A stretch of 64,000 bases of DNA from Sphingobium sp. B2D3C (GCF_025961835.1 NZ_JAOQOK010000001.1:868001-932000); one strand, 5' to 3'; counted from the stretch's first letter, positions 1 through 8,814 are shown. Program-made: numbers and translations. Notes: a model not told the origin generated them from the sequence alone.

Positions 1-121
1 GAGGGCGAGGCTGGACTGGACGCCTTGCGGCCGGGGCAGGGCGCGGCAACCGATGGGGCAGGGGCGCGTTCTTCCTCCGAAGGCTGAGGGCTTGGTCCCC
101 GGCATTATAGGAGGCCTATCC

Positions 122-421
122 ATGACGCAGAGTCAGAAAACCCCACCGTTGGACTTCAACGATCCCGACAAGGACAATGCCGAGCAGGATGAGAGCGGCA
201 CGCAGGCGCAGGATGTCGCCGCCGATGCGCAGGCCAATCCCTATCGCGGCGATTCCGAAACCGAGCATGGCGGCAAGCCGAATCCCGCTCAGGTGATGCC
301 CATCGATGCGCCGGACCTGGTGGACACGATGAACCAGATGGATCGCAGCGGCCTCATCGACATGGGCGCCTATGAAGGCGAGGAGAATATGGACGACGAG
401 GACGGCTCCATCCCCGAATAG
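122..421 (+). CDS. Small acidic hypothetical protein, 99 aa
   Basis: I do not recognise this protein. The reading frame is open to the left edge, but an AGGAGG-like site at about 109-114 lies a good distance from the ATG at 122, so that start is preferred. The product is hydrophilic and strongly acidic, rich in Asp, Glu, Gln and Asn, and ends in a run of acidic residues. It has no signal peptide, membrane segment or cysteine, and may be largely disordered. It is followed by a strong hairpin at 477-512, so it probably ends a transcript. No function can be assigned. Confidence 0.7.
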   Translation: MTQSQKTPPLDFNDPDKDNAEQDESGTQAQDVAADAQANPYRGDSETEHGGKPNPAQVMPIDAPDLVDTMNQMDRSGLIDMGAYEGEENMDDEDGSIPE

Positions 422-476
422 CACCGACACCGTTTCCCTCTCTTTAGGATCGTCCCGGACGATCCGCCCGATCATC

Positions 477-512
477 AAGCGCCCGAGCCGGCCACCGCCG
501 GCTCGGGCGCTT
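477..512 (+). terminator. Strong GC-rich hairpin terminator
   Basis: The arms 477-492 and 497-512 are perfectly complementary (16 bp) around a 4-base loop. The tail begins TTCCCGTTT, a weak T-tract. It lies 56 bases after the stop of the small acidic protein and is the likely transcript end for that gene. Confidence 0.7.
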
Positions 513-623
513 CCCGTTTCCGTAGCGTCCGGACTGCGCATGGCTGCTCTTCATGCCAGCATGGCGCCCCTCCTTCGCGAGCACAGATGCGCATTTGCAA
601 CGCGTGTCGACAAGGCGGGGCGG

Positions 624-639
624 TTTGACGTGGGTCAAA
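624..639. promoter_or_regulatory. Candidate FNR/FixK/CRP-family operator
   Basis: The sequence TTTGAC-GTGG-GTCAAA is a perfect inverted repeat with a 4-base spacer. Its core fits the TTGA(C/T)-N4-(A/G)TCAA pattern bound by FNR, FixK and Dnr-type regulators in alphaproteobacteria. A TACACC at 660-665 could be a -10 element, which would centre the palindrome near -41, the normal class II activator position, with a start near 672. The only downstream gene is the TonB-dependent receptor at 791. The match is seen directly; oxygen control is inference. Confidence 0.5.
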
Positions 640-790
640 GCGAGCCGTGGCGCAAAGGCTACACCTGTGTCTCGAATGAACGATATCGCTGCCCTTTGGG
701 GCAGTCGGGTCTTGCATTCAGTGAGTGCGGGCGCATTGAACATGCATGCCCATCCCGCAGGGCCAGCATAACAGAAACGGAAGAGAGAGA

Positions 791-3205
791 ATGAAACGGA
801 TTTCCCTGTCCATCCAAGCGTCCATCCCCGCGCTGCTCCTCGCCTCGACGAGCGCCCTCGCCCAAACCCCGCAGGCCGCCCAGACCGCGACCGCCGCCGA
901 TGACGGCATGGAGATCATCGTCACGGCCCAGAAGCGCGAGCAATCGCTGCAGGATGTTGGCGCGGCTGTCAGCGCGCTCGGTGCCGAGCGGATCGCCAGC
1001 GCTGGCGTCAACAGCATCTCTGACCTGCAGACGATCGTGCCGTCGGTGAACTTCGGCAGCGATTTCAATCAGGCGAAGATCTTCATTCGTGGCGTGGGTG
1101 CCAACACCTCGACCACGGGCAGTTCCACCGGCGTGGCCTTCCACGTCGACGGTGCTTACGTGGCCCGCGCCGAGGCCCAGCTCACCTCGCTCTTCGATCT
1201 GGAGCGCATTGAGGTGCTGCGCGGCCCGCAAGGCACGCTCTATGGCCGCAACGCGGTGGGTGGGTCGATCAACGTGATCACCGCACGGCCGACGGACATC
1301 TTCTCCGGCTATGGCCGCATCGGCTACGGCAATTACAATGCTTTGACGACCGAAGCCGCCATCAGCGGCCCGATCACCGAGGGTATTCGCGCCCGTCTGG
1401 CGATCAAGACCGAGAACCGCGACGGCTATGGCGTCAACCCGGTGTCCGGCAAGGATGTTGACGATCTCAACCGCCGCATGGGCCGCGCCTCGCTCGAGTT
1501 CGACCTTGGCCGTGAGGCGACGCTGCTAGTCTCTGGCGAATATTTCCGCCAGAGCGATGCCTCCGGCGCGATCCACTATCTGCGCGCATCCTTCCCCGGC
1601 GTGGCGCGTCTGGCGCCGCTCGGCGTGGGCGGCTATGCGACCAACCCGCGTGATCTCGCGACGGAATCCAGCCCGGGCACCGAGACCGAGACCTATGCCT
1701 TCACCGGCACGCTCAACGTACCGCTCAACGATGCGCTGACGGTCACCAACATTGCCAACTATCGCTCCTTCAAGAGCTCGCTGTTCCAGGATCTCGATCT
1801 TTCGGCGGTGATCGACAGCCTGCCCACCAACGGTCAGGCGACCACGGTGCAGGAGCGCCGGATCGACAGCAAGCAGTGGAGCAACGAGCTGCGGCTTGGC
1901 TTGCAGTCCGAATGGGTGAACGGCACCATCGGCGTGTTCTTCTTCCATGAACGCCAGCGGCCGATCGACAATGTCGGTCTCGCGAACCGGACCGGCATGG
2001 CGCAGAATATCGGCGTGCTGCAGGCTGCCGGTATCGATCTGAACGAGGCCTATGGCCTGTGCGGTTACTCGCCCAACGGGGTGACCGGCGGCAGCAACAT
2101 CATCGCGCCCAAGCGCGTCTGCACGCGCTCGAACCTGCTGACCGAGGCTTTCTCGATCTTCGGCCAGTATGAGATCGGGCTTGGCATGTTCAGCGAGGCG
2201 CTCTCGGGCCTCAGCGTGAAGCTCGGCGGCCGCTGGAGCAGTGAGCATGTGGAGTCGGAGAACCCCTCCATCATCATCACCCGCAACGGGGTGGGGCCGG
2301 TGCTGCGCTACACCGCCGCGGGCACGCATGTGGAGAAGACCTTCCGCGACTTCACGCCGGAAGCCGGGCTGGTCTGGAAGGCCAATCAGGATATCCTGCT
2401 CTATTACACCTATTCGGAAGGCTTCAAGGCCGGCTCGGGTGAGAATGCCGCAGGCAGCACCACCATCGTGAACCCCGAGAAGATGTTCAACCATGAGGCG
2501 GGCATCAAGGCGAGCTTCGGCCGCATGTTGACCGTGAACCTCGCTGGCTATGCTTACACGCTGAACGGCCTGCAGCTGAACAAGACGATCGCGGGCGGCC
2601 CGACGGGCTACACCACGATCTTCCAGAATGCCGCGAAGACCCGTGCGAAGGGCATCGAGCTTGACGCGATGCTGCGCCCGATGCCCGGCCTGCGCCTGAG
2701 CGGTGCGCTCTCCTACACGGATGCGCATTTCGTCGACTATCTCACGCTCGATCCGCTCAACCCGGCCAATATCGCTGGCGGCACGCCCTACAATGCCGTG
2801 ACCAACCCCGATCCGACGGCCTTCGGCGCCCCGAGCGGCGGCAACATCCAGCTCGCCGGCAACGACACGCGCAACAGCCCGCGCTGGTCGTGGAACCTGC
2901 ACGGCGAATATGATGTGATCGCGCCCATCGGCACCTTCACGCCGAGCGTGGACGTCTCCTATAAGAGCCGCACCTACTTCAGCGAGTATATGCGCGAGAT
3001 CGAGAGCAGCGCGGCCTACACCATGGTCGATGCCTCGCTGGCCTACGAGACTAACGACGGCCGCATCCGCGCGCAGCTCTGGGCCAAGAACCTGTTCGAC
3101 GTATTCCGCCCGAGCAGCACCTTCGCTCTGGCGACAGGCCGCCTTCTCGGCGTGACCTGGCTCCCGCCGCGCACCTATGGTCTGACGGTCGGCTACAAGT
3201 TCTAA
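791..3205 (+). CDS. TonB-dependent outer-membrane receptor, 804 aa
   Basis: An outer-membrane transporter that uses TonB energy to import a large or scarce substrate. The ATG at 791 follows a GAGAGA purine tract and begins a clear signal peptide of about 25 residues ending ALAQ. The mature N-terminus has the sphingomonad TonB-box/plug pattern EIIVTAQKREQSLQDV, followed by the plug (LRGPQGTLYGRNAVGG, about residues 135-160) and a long beta-barrel ending in an aromatic residue (GYKF). Length is normal for the family. Substrate is unknown. The adjacent 2-oxoglutarate oxygenases and hydrolase suggest an organic compound rather than iron, but this is inference. An FNR-like palindrome lies upstream and hairpins lie downstream. 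Confidence 0.93.
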   Translation: MKRISLSIQASIPALLLASTSALAQTPQAAQTATAADDGMEIIVTAQKREQSLQDVGAAVSALGAERIASAGVNSISDLQTIVPSVNFGSDFNQAKIFIRGVGANTSTTGSSTGVAFHVDGAYVARAEAQLTSLFDLERIEVLRGPQGTLYGRNAVGGSINVITARPTDIFSGYGRIGYGNYNALTTEAAISGPITEGIRARLAIKTENRDGYGVNPVSGKDVDDLNRRMGRASLEFDLGREATLLVSGEYFRQSDASGAIHYLRASFPGVARLAPLGVGGYATNPRDLATESSPGTETETYAFTGTLNVPLNDALTVTNIANYRSFKSSLFQDLDLSAVIDSLPTNGQATTVQERRIDSKQWSNELRLGLQSEWVNGTIGVFFFHERQRPIDNVGLANRTGMAQNIGVLQAAGIDLNEAYGLCGYSPNGVTGGSNIIAPKRVCTRSNLLTEAFSIFGQYEIGLGMFSEALSGLSVKLGGRWSSEHVESENPSIIITRNGVGPVLRYTAAGTHVEKTFRDFTPEAGLVWKANQDILLYYTYSEGFKAGSGENAAGSTTIVNPEKMFNHEAGIKASFGRMLTVNLAGYAYTLNGLQLNKTIAGGPTGYTTIFQNAAKTRAKGIELDAMLRPMPGLRLSGALSYTDAHFVDYLTLDPLNPANIAGGTPYNAVTNPDPTAFGAPSGGNIQLAGNDTRNSPRWSWNLHGEYDVIAPIGTFTPSVDVSYKSRTYFSEYMREIESSAAYTMVDASLAYETNDGRIRAQLWAKNLFDVFRPSSTFALATGRLLGVTWLPPRTYGLTVGYKF

Positions 3206-3207
3206 GG

Positions 3208-3239
3208 GGTCACGCGGCGGCTAACCCCGCCGCGTGACC
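3208..3239 (+). terminator. Hairpin after the first TonB receptor
   Basis: Arms 3208-3220 and 3227-3239 form a 13-bp perfect stem with a 6-base loop, starting two bases after the stop codon. There is no T-run, so it may act with the second hairpin at 3257-3290. Confidence 0.6.
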
Positions 3240-3256
3240 GGTTAAACCGATCAACA

Positions 3257-3290
3257 TCGCGCCCGGCAGGCTCAGGCTTGCCGGGCGCGA
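3257..3290. terminator. Second hairpin between convergent genes
   Basis: Arms 3257-3268 and 3279-3290 form a 12-bp stem with a 10-base loop. On the plus strand it is followed by TTGCGTT. It sits between the receptor (plus) and the oxygenase ending at 3348 (minus), so it could serve both. Confidence 0.55.
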
Positions 3291-3347
3291 TTGCGTTCTG
3301 GCATCAGCCACACCGCGACCGTCCGCGCGTGGCGTGACTCGCGGCGC

Positions 3348-4358
3348 CTATTTCTTGTCGTCGAACGGTATGTAGACCGAAGATTTGTAGAACCGCCCAA
3401 GCAAGGCGCCGACATGGACCGGCGTAAACTTCGCTTCACCGTCACGCGCCACCAGTTCCTCCAGCGGCTCGACAACCACGTCGTGATCGGCGTTCCAGAA
3501 GAAGGGCACCGACAAGCGCTCTACGCGCGAGGTATTGCGCACGCGGTGAAGCGTCGAACGATAGCGCCCGTTCGACCACCACATCATCATGTTACCGATG
3601 TTGACCGTGAAGGCCCCAGGCACCGGCGGGGCGGAAATCCAGCGCCCGTCCAGCGTCTTGAGTTCAAGGCCGCCAATCTCACCCTGGGCGAGGATCACTA
3701 GCGGACCTTCGTCGACATGGGCGCTCAGATTCTTGATCTCGTTGCCTGCGCCTTCGGGGAGGGAAGGATAGTACATCAGGCTGATCTGCGAGGTTGAGTT
3801 CTGGAAGTAGCGGTCGAAACGGTCTTCCGGCAGGTCCAGCCCCAAGGCGAAGGCGTGGATCAATTCCTTCGCGAGATGCGACATTATATCATAATAGGTC
3901 ATGCAATCCTTGTCGAAGTTTTCGACCTTGGATGACCATCTGTTCTGCTGGTAGAAGGGATTCCCGGTTTTGAGCAGCGGGTCGTCAGGGTCGAACTCTC
4001 GCTGGATGCGATACTGCTCAAAGACCCGGCTGTTCGCGTTCAGCTTCTCTTGATCCCCCGCATAGATCCAGCCCCGGTTGAGTTCGTCGTTGACGCGCAC
4101 TTCCTCCTTATCCTCCATCGGCAAATGGAAGAAATCCGTCGCTCGGTCGAAGACGGCCTGTCGCATCTCGGTCGGCACGCCGTGGCCCGTGAGGTAGAAG
4201 AACCCCATGGTGGCGCAGGCCTCGGCGATCTGCCGGGCCACCTCACGCCGCGCGTTGGCGTCGCCGTTGAGGAAAGGCGAAAAGTCGATCAGCGGAACTT
4301 CGGAAAGTTCTACAGCCTGTGCGATCAGGCGGTCTTCATCCTGAATCATAGCGTCCAT
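3348..4358 (-). CDS. 2-oxoglutarate/Fe(II) dioxygenase, isopenicillin N synthase family, 336 aa
   Basis: A cytosolic non-haem iron oxygenase of the IPNS/DIOX_N family. It has the N-terminal DIOX_N region (VPLIDFSPF, then GFFYLTGHGVP at about 52-62) and the jelly-roll core. Iron ligands are visible as H214-x-D216 (SAHVDEG) and H271 (STLHRVRN), and R281-x-S283 (RLS) would hold the 2-oxoglutarate carboxylate. All key residues are present, so it should be active. Family members hydroxylate, desaturate or cleave small molecules; the substrate here cannot be read from sequence. ATG at 4358 is used, with an alternative ATG three codons in. It lies 151 bases after the hydrolase on the same strand, so it may be co-transcribed with it. 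A second, more distant oxygenase lies at 5469. Confidence 0.88.
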   Translation of the reverse strand: MDAMIQDEDRLIAQAVELSEVPLIDFSPFLNGDANARREVARQIAEACATMGFFYLTGHGVPTEMRQAVFDRATDFFHLPMEDKEEVRVNDELNRGWIYAGDQEKLNANSRVFEQYRIQREFDPDDPLLKTGNPFYQQNRWSSKVENFDKDCMTYYDIMSHLAKELIHAFALGLDLPEDRFDRYFQNSTSQISLMYYPSLPEGAGNEIKNLSAHVDEGPLVILAQGEIGGLELKTLDGRWISAPPVPGAFTVNIGNMMMWWSNGRYRSTLHRVRNTSRVERLSVPFFWNADHDVVVEPLEELVARDGEAKFTPVHVGALLGRFYKSSVYIPFDDKK

Positions 4359-4509
4359 TCTCGCTCACCCATTTTTTTGCACCTGGAATTCCGGTGCATA
4401 AGGTGACAGGCCAAGTCGGAAGCAGGTAATGCTATTCCCGTCCGGTTTGCTTGCGCGAATTGCAACGCGTCAGGTTGCGCCACGGCTAGGCTTCGCTGGG
4501 CCGGCGACC

Positions 4510-5319
4510 TCATCGCGCAACTGGATCGACGGCTTGATTGCGCTCGATATGGGTGAGGAGCGCCTCGGTGAAGGCTTCAGGGTCCTCCCTAGCAGAGATA
4601 TGTCCTGCATCGAGCAGAACAAGCTGCGCGCCGGGAATGCTGGATGCCAGGGCTTCACTGTCGGAAGGCGGCGTGGGCACATCGTTCCGGCCGGTCATCA
4701 CCAAGGTCGGGACGGCGATCGATGCGAGATCCCGTGTGAAGTCGCAATCGCGCAAGACCGCGCAGCATCCGGCGAAACCATGCGCCGGGGTGGCGAGGAA
4801 TGTATCGCGAAACTCAGCGATTGTCGCCGGATCGCTGCTGCGGAACTCGTCGGAGAAGAATCGCAGAAGCGACATGTCGACCAGAGCTTCCATCCCGCCC
4901 GAAAGCGCAGTGTCGATCCGTTGCTGCCAGCCTTCCACCGTTCCCAGCCGGGCCGCTGTGTCGCATAGCGTCAAGCTGGCCAGTCGTTTCGGCATATTAA
5001 GGGCCATGAACTGGCCCATCGTTCCGCCAAGTGACAGTCCACACAGATGCGCCCGTTCGACCCCAAGCGTGTCCAATATGGCGCTCGCGTCACCCGCAAG
5101 CTGCTGGACGCTGTAAGGCCCTTCGGGAGCATCGCTCGCGCCATGTCCGCGTGTGTCGTAGCGAATGATGCGGTATCGGTCGTTGAGGTCTGCTGCTTGC
5201 CGGTCCCATAAGGTCAGATCGCAACCGACGGAGTGCGCAAAGAGGATCGCTGGTGCATCTTGCGGACCCTCGACCATGACATTCAGCCGGGCCTGATCGA
5301 ACGAACGGATAAACGGCAT
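4510..5319 (-). CDS. Alpha/beta hydrolase, 3-oxoadipate enol-lactonase-like, 269 aa
   Basis: A single-domain cytosolic alpha/beta hydrolase. The nucleophile elbow GLSLGG puts the serine at 96; D213 (GRNDVPTPP) and H240 (DAGHISA) complete the triad, and the oxyanion region precedes DTRGHGASD. Length and motif layout resemble PcaD-type enol-lactonases and related esterases. No protocatechuate genes are nearby, so an enol-lactonase role is not supported by context; it more likely opens an ester or lactone of whatever the flanking oxygenases act on. AAGGAG lies just upstream of the ATG. The gene is divergent from the oxygenase at 5469, with a 149-base shared promoter region. Confidence 0.87.
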   Translation of the reverse strand: MPFIRSFDQARLNVMVEGPQDAPAILFAHSVGCDLTLWDRQAADLNDRYRIIRYDTRGHGASDAPEGPYSVQQLAGDASAILDTLGVERAHLCGLSLGGTMGQFMALNMPKRLASLTLCDTAARLGTVEGWQQRIDTALSGGMEALVDMSLLRFFSDEFRSSDPATIAEFRDTFLATPAHGFAGCCAVLRDCDFTRDLASIAVPTLVMTGRNDVPTPPSDSEALASSIPGAQLVLLDAGHISAREDPEAFTEALLTHIERNQAVDPVAR

Positions 5320-5468
5320 AAGGGACTCCTTCCGTCCCAGTTCGCATATTGCTGATCAACCCGCTGTTTCAAAAGCGGTACGGTCACCATGCCCAAATTG
5401 CACAACCGGCCTCTTCGAGATGAGGCTAACTTGGCTGCGCTGGTATCTATGAAGATGGGCATCCTTAG

Positions 5469-6368
5469 ATGAGTGACTTTGCGCTTCCGATCATCGATCT
5501 GTCGGCACTGGAAAGCGACGATACCAGCATAAGAAGGACCGCGGTTGAGCGCCTGAAACAAGCGAGCCTGCAGCACGGCTTCTTCTATTTGGTCGGTCAC
5601 GGCCTCAGCCAGGAGCGTCTGGGCTTGGTGCTGAAACACGCCGAATCCCTGTTCGCCCTGTCGGAGACCGAAAAACGCGCCATTGCAAACCAGGGAACGC
5701 CGGGTGGGCGCGGGTATGCGCTGATGGGCGGTCGCACCAGCGAAGGCGCGCTCCAGCAACCGCTGAAGGAAGAATATTATCTTGGGCGTGAGGACGTGCA
5801 CGAGCCTGCCAATCTGTGGCCGGCCGGGCTTCCTGCTTTCAAAGCTTTCATGCTCGCGCATGTTACTGCCATGCACGATATCGCCCGGCGGCTCATGGCG
5901 GGCTTCGCTGCCTCGCTCGATCTGCCGCGCGATTATTTTTCGGCTTTCTGTAAGGACCCAATCGCTGCTTTGCGGCTCGTCCATTATTCCGCTGCCGCCC
6001 GCGGGGCAGGCGCGCATTCCGACTTTGGAAGCCTGACTTTGCTCGTTCAGGATGATGTCGGCGGCCTGCAGGTGTTTGATCGCGATGCCGCAGGCTGGAT
6101 CGACGCTACCCCCTTGCCGGGGAGCCTCGTCGTCAACGTTGGCGATCTGTTCGAGCGCTGGACCAATGGCCGGTACAGATCTTCGGTTCACAGAGTGGTG
6201 AACACGGCAGGTGTGGATCGATATTCTGCGCCATTCTTCCTGACCGGTGCGCCGCAGCAGGAAATCGCGTGCCTGCCTTCCTGCCTCGCTGATGGGGAAG
6301 TGCCGCTCTATCCGCCCATAACGGTCGCTCAGCACCTGAAAAACGGCTTTGAAGCTCAGGGGTTTTGA
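5469..6368 (+). CDS. 2-oxoglutarate/Fe(II) dioxygenase, isopenicillin N synthase family, 299 aa
   Basis: A second IPNS-family oxygenase, shorter than the one at 3348 and only distantly similar to it. The DIOX_N segment has LPIIDLSAL and GFFYLVGHGL. Iron ligands are H183-x-D185 (AHSDFGS) and H241 (SSVHRVVN), with R251-x-S253 (RYS) for 2-oxoglutarate, all intact. The C-terminus is complete. It is transcribed away from the hydrolase at 5319. Two different intact oxygenases around one hydrolase suggest successive steps on one compound, which is inference. The ribosome site before the ATG is weak. The gene ends 116 bases before tRNA-Pro. Confidence 0.88.
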   Translation: MSDFALPIIDLSALESDDTSIRRTAVERLKQASLQHGFFYLVGHGLSQERLGLVLKHAESLFALSETEKRAIANQGTPGGRGYALMGGRTSEGALQQPLKEEYYLGREDVHEPANLWPAGLPAFKAFMLAHVTAMHDIARRLMAGFAASLDLPRDYFSAFCKDPIAALRLVHYSAAARGAGAHSDFGSLTLLVQDDVGGLQVFDRDAAGWIDATPLPGSLVVNVGDLFERWTNGRYRSSVHRVVNTAGVDRYSAPFFLTGAPQQEIACLPSCLADGEVPLYPPITVAQHLKNGFEAQGF

Positions 6369-6484
6369 AGTCTGGCGGTCAGCGAACGACCTGTAACGCC
6401 CTCTTGAAGGCGGCGTTCAAGGCTCGCCCAAACGCTGCCGCGCGAGGTGTCACGCGGTCAGTCCAGCCATGTTTGTGATTGATT

Positions 6485-6561
6485 TGGTCGGGACGAGAGG
6501 ATTCGAACCTCCGACCCCCACACCCCCAGTGTGATGCGCTACCAGGCTGCGCTACGTCCCG
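6485..6561 (-). tRNA. tRNA-Pro (anticodon GGG)
   Basis: Read on the minus strand, the seven-base acceptor arms CGGGACG (6555-6561) and CGTCCCG (6489-6495) pair perfectly. The D arm, an anticodon loop CTGGGGG with anticodon GGG, and a GGTTCGAATCC-type T arm are present. The discriminator is A at 6488 and CCA is encoded at 6485-6487, giving 77 bases. It decodes CCC (and CCU). Confidence 0.96.
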
Positions 6562-6864
6562 ACCGGAGGTGCGCTCCTAGGCGTATCGCGCGGAAGTTGC
6601 AAGGTCCGTTGGCGCCTCCCTGCGCATGATTTTTCATTTTGCTGGTGGCCGGCAGGCGGGGCGGGGTGACGGGGCGATTGTTCGGCGCGCTTTGCTCGGC
6701 CGGCGCGCGACGCGGCGGCAGCGCGGGGGAAGGGCGCCCGGCGATCTCGGTTGCCTGCACCGGGGCGATATGCTAGCCGCGCGCCCTTGAAACAGTGTGC
6801 GTGAGGCCGCATCTGCGGGGCGCGCTGTTCATCCATCTGCTGATTGCCCTGCTCAAGGATCGCA
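6562..6864 (+). other. Intergenic region before yajC
   Basis: About 300 bases between tRNA-Pro (minus) and yajC (plus), so it must hold both promoters. It is GC-rich. I see no gene, no clear -35/-10 pair and no obvious repeat. AAGGA at 6855-6859 is the yajC ribosome site. Confidence 0.5.
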
Positions 6865-7197
6865 ATGTTCACAACTTTTGCACTCGCCGCCGCTGCACCG
6901 GGCTCTTCTGGAATGGCCAGCTTCATGAGCTTCGTTCCGCTGATCCTGATCTTTGCGGTGTTCTACTTCCTGCTCATTCGTCCGCAGCAGCAGCAGATGA
7001 AGAAGCATCGCGCCAAGATCGGCGCGGTCAAGAAAGGCGATCAGGTCGTCACCGGCGGCGGCCTCGTCGGTAAGGTGACCCGGGTGGACGACACCTATGT
7101 GGATGTCGAACTCGGCCAGGGCATCAAGGTGAAGGCGGTCAAGGCGACCCTGAGCGATGTCGTCGATCCGATGACCGCCAAGCCCGCGAACGACTGA
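6865..7197 (+). CDS. yajC: Preprotein translocase accessory subunit YajC, 110 aa
   Basis: YajC is a small inner-membrane protein that associates with SecDF and the SecYEG translocon. The ATG at 6865 is chosen over one 21 bases upstream because AAGGA (6855-6859) is correctly spaced from it. There is one membrane segment (FVPLILIFAVFYFLLI) followed at once by the diagnostic RPQQQQMKKH and the conserved GDQVVTGGGLVGKV region. Length is typical. It is the first gene of yajC-secD-secF; the gap to secD is only six bases, so they are almost certainly one transcript. Confidence 0.95.
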   Translation: MFTTFALAAAAPGSSGMASFMSFVPLILIFAVFYFLLIRPQQQQMKKHRAKIGAVKKGDQVVTGGGLVGKVTRVDDTYVDVELGQGIKVKAVKATLSDVVDPMTAKPAND

Positions 7198-7203
7198 CGG
7201 GCC

Positions 7204-8802
7204 ATGCTCGACTTTCCCCGCTGGAAGATCTGGCTCGTCCTTGTGGCGCTGGTCGTCGGCAGTCTCTATGCCGTGCCGAGCTTCCTGCCCGACCAGACCT
7301 ATTCGCAATTGCCGCGCTTCATGCAGGCGCGCGTCAATCTCGGTCTCGACCTCTCCGGTGGAAGTCACATTCTGCTCGAGGCGGACACAAAGGACGTGGC
7401 GCGCCAGCGCATCCAGAATATCGAGGAAGCGATCCGCGTCGATCTACGGCGGGCTGATAGCCGCATCGCCATTGGCGAGATGTCGACGCAGGGCAATGCG
7501 CTGCGCTTCATGGTGCGCGATGCCTCGCAGGTGGATGCCGCCGTCGAGCGCATCCGTCCGCTGACGCGCGGCGCCGGCCTCACGGGCCAGCGCGACTTCG
7601 ATGTGCAGGTGCGCGATGGCAGCACCATCGTCGTGACGCCGACCGAGGCCGGCATCAACGCAGCCGTCGAGAGCGCCATGGAAGTGGCGACGGAAGTCAT
7701 CCGCAAGCGCATCGACGAGATGGGCACGCGCGAGCCGACCATCATCCGCCAGGGCAGCAATCGCATCGTCGTGCAGGTGCCGGGCCTTCAGGACCCCGCT
7801 CAGCTCAAGGATCTGCTCGGCCAGACCGCGCAGCTTGAGTTCAAGCTGGTCGACACGACGGCCAATCCGGCCGACTTGGCGCGTGGCATCGCGCCGGTGG
7901 GCAGCGTGCTGGTGCCGTATCCAGACAATCCACTCGGCCAGCCGGTCATCGCGGTGAAGCGGCAGACCATGGTGGCGGGCGATGAGCTGATCGACGCCCA
8001 GCAATCCTATGATCCCAAGACCAATGCGCCGGTGGTGAGCATCCGCTTCAATAGCTCGGGTGCCAACAAGTTCGCGCGCACCACGCAGCAGAACGTGAAC
8101 AAGCCGTTCGCAATGATCCTCGATGGCACGGTGCTTTCGGCGCCCAACATCAACGAGCCCATCCTCGGCGGATCGGCGCAGATCAGCGGCAACTTCACCG
8201 TGGAAAGCGCCAACCAGCTGGCGATCGCGCTGCGCTCCGGCCAGCTTCCGGTGAAACTGACGGTGGTGGAAGAACGTACGGTCGGGCCGGATCTTGGCGC
8301 TGATTCCATCCGCAAGGGTATCATCGCCGGCGGCGTGGCAACGGCTGCGGTGCTGCTGATCATGGTCATGGCTTATGGCCGCTTCGGCATCTACGCGAAC
8401 CTGGCACTGATCTTCAACGTGCTGATGATCGTCGGCATCATGGCGCTGTTCAATGCGACGCTAACCCTGCCGGGCATAGCCGGGTTCGTGCTCACGGTCG
8501 GCGCGGCGGTGGACGCCAACGTGCTGATCAACGAGCGCATCCGCGAGGAGCAGCGACGGGGGCGTAGCATCATGCAGACCGTCGAGACAGGCTATAAGGA
8601 AGCGCAGCGCGCGATCTTTGACGCCAATACGACGAACGTGATCGCCGCCGCGCTGATGTTCTACTTCGGCTCCGGGCCGATCAAGGGCTTCGCGGTCGTG
8701 CTCACCATCGGCATCTTCACCTCGGTCTTCACGGCCGTGACGGTGACGCGCCTGTTCGCTTCCTTCTGGCTGCGCAAGCGGCCGACGACACTGACGATCT
8801 GA
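7204..8802 (+). CDS. secD: Protein translocase subunit SecD, 532 aa
   Basis: SecD with SecF forms the proton-driven complex that pulls exported proteins across the inner membrane. The protein has the N-terminal membrane segment, the large periplasmic P1 region (GLDLSGGSHILLEADT near residue 50) and the C-terminal block of five membrane helices with the family signature GAAVDANVLINERIREE. Length is typical for the short alphaproteobacterial SecD. It is placed between yajC and secF with gaps of 6 and 12 bases. Confidence 0.97.
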   Translation: MLDFPRWKIWLVLVALVVGSLYAVPSFLPDQTYSQLPRFMQARVNLGLDLSGGSHILLEADTKDVARQRIQNIEEAIRVDLRRADSRIAIGEMSTQGNALRFMVRDASQVDAAVERIRPLTRGAGLTGQRDFDVQVRDGSTIVVTPTEAGINAAVESAMEVATEVIRKRIDEMGTREPTIIRQGSNRIVVQVPGLQDPAQLKDLLGQTAQLEFKLVDTTANPADLARGIAPVGSVLVPYPDNPLGQPVIAVKRQTMVAGDELIDAQQSYDPKTNAPVVSIRFNSSGANKFARTTQQNVNKPFAMILDGTVLSAPNINEPILGGSAQISGNFTVESANQLAIALRSGQLPVKLTVVEERTVGPDLGADSIRKGIIAGGVATAAVLLIMVMAYGRFGIYANLALIFNVLMIVGIMALFNATLTLPGIAGFVLTVGAAVDANVLINERIREEQRRGRSIMQTVETGYKEAQRAIFDANTTNVIAAALMFYFGSGPIKGFAVVLTIGIFTSVFTAVTVTRLFASFWLRKRPTTLTI

Positions 8803-8814
8803 GGCACAAGACCA

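Larger units (their letters stand above)
422..790 (+). other. Intergenic region: terminator then promoter region of the first TonB receptor
   Basis: This 369-base stretch has no credible gene. It holds the hairpin at 477-512 that probably ends the upstream gene, and a 16-bp perfect palindrome at 624-639 that looks like an FNR/FixK-family site. The remainder would be the promoter and about 120 bases of leader for the receptor at 791. The short open frames seen here on both strands lack ribosome sites and family features. Confidence 0.6.

Noticed and set aside
1..87. Partial open frame on the plus strand ending with TGA at 85-87
   Set aside because: It could be the last 28 residues of an upstream gene, but the short, low-complexity sequence matches no family I know, so it is not annotated.
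1526..2902. Long open frame on the minus strand across the first TonB receptor
   Set aside because: It is a GC-rich shadow of the receptor gene with no family features; the same holds for long opposite-strand frames over the RND pump, the M16 protease, the S9 peptidase and the aldehyde dehydrogenase.
3300..6561. Possible genomic island inserted at the 3' end of tRNA-Pro
   Set aside because: The oxygenase cluster abuts the tRNA 3' end, but I found no repeat of the tRNA end at the other side and no integrase.
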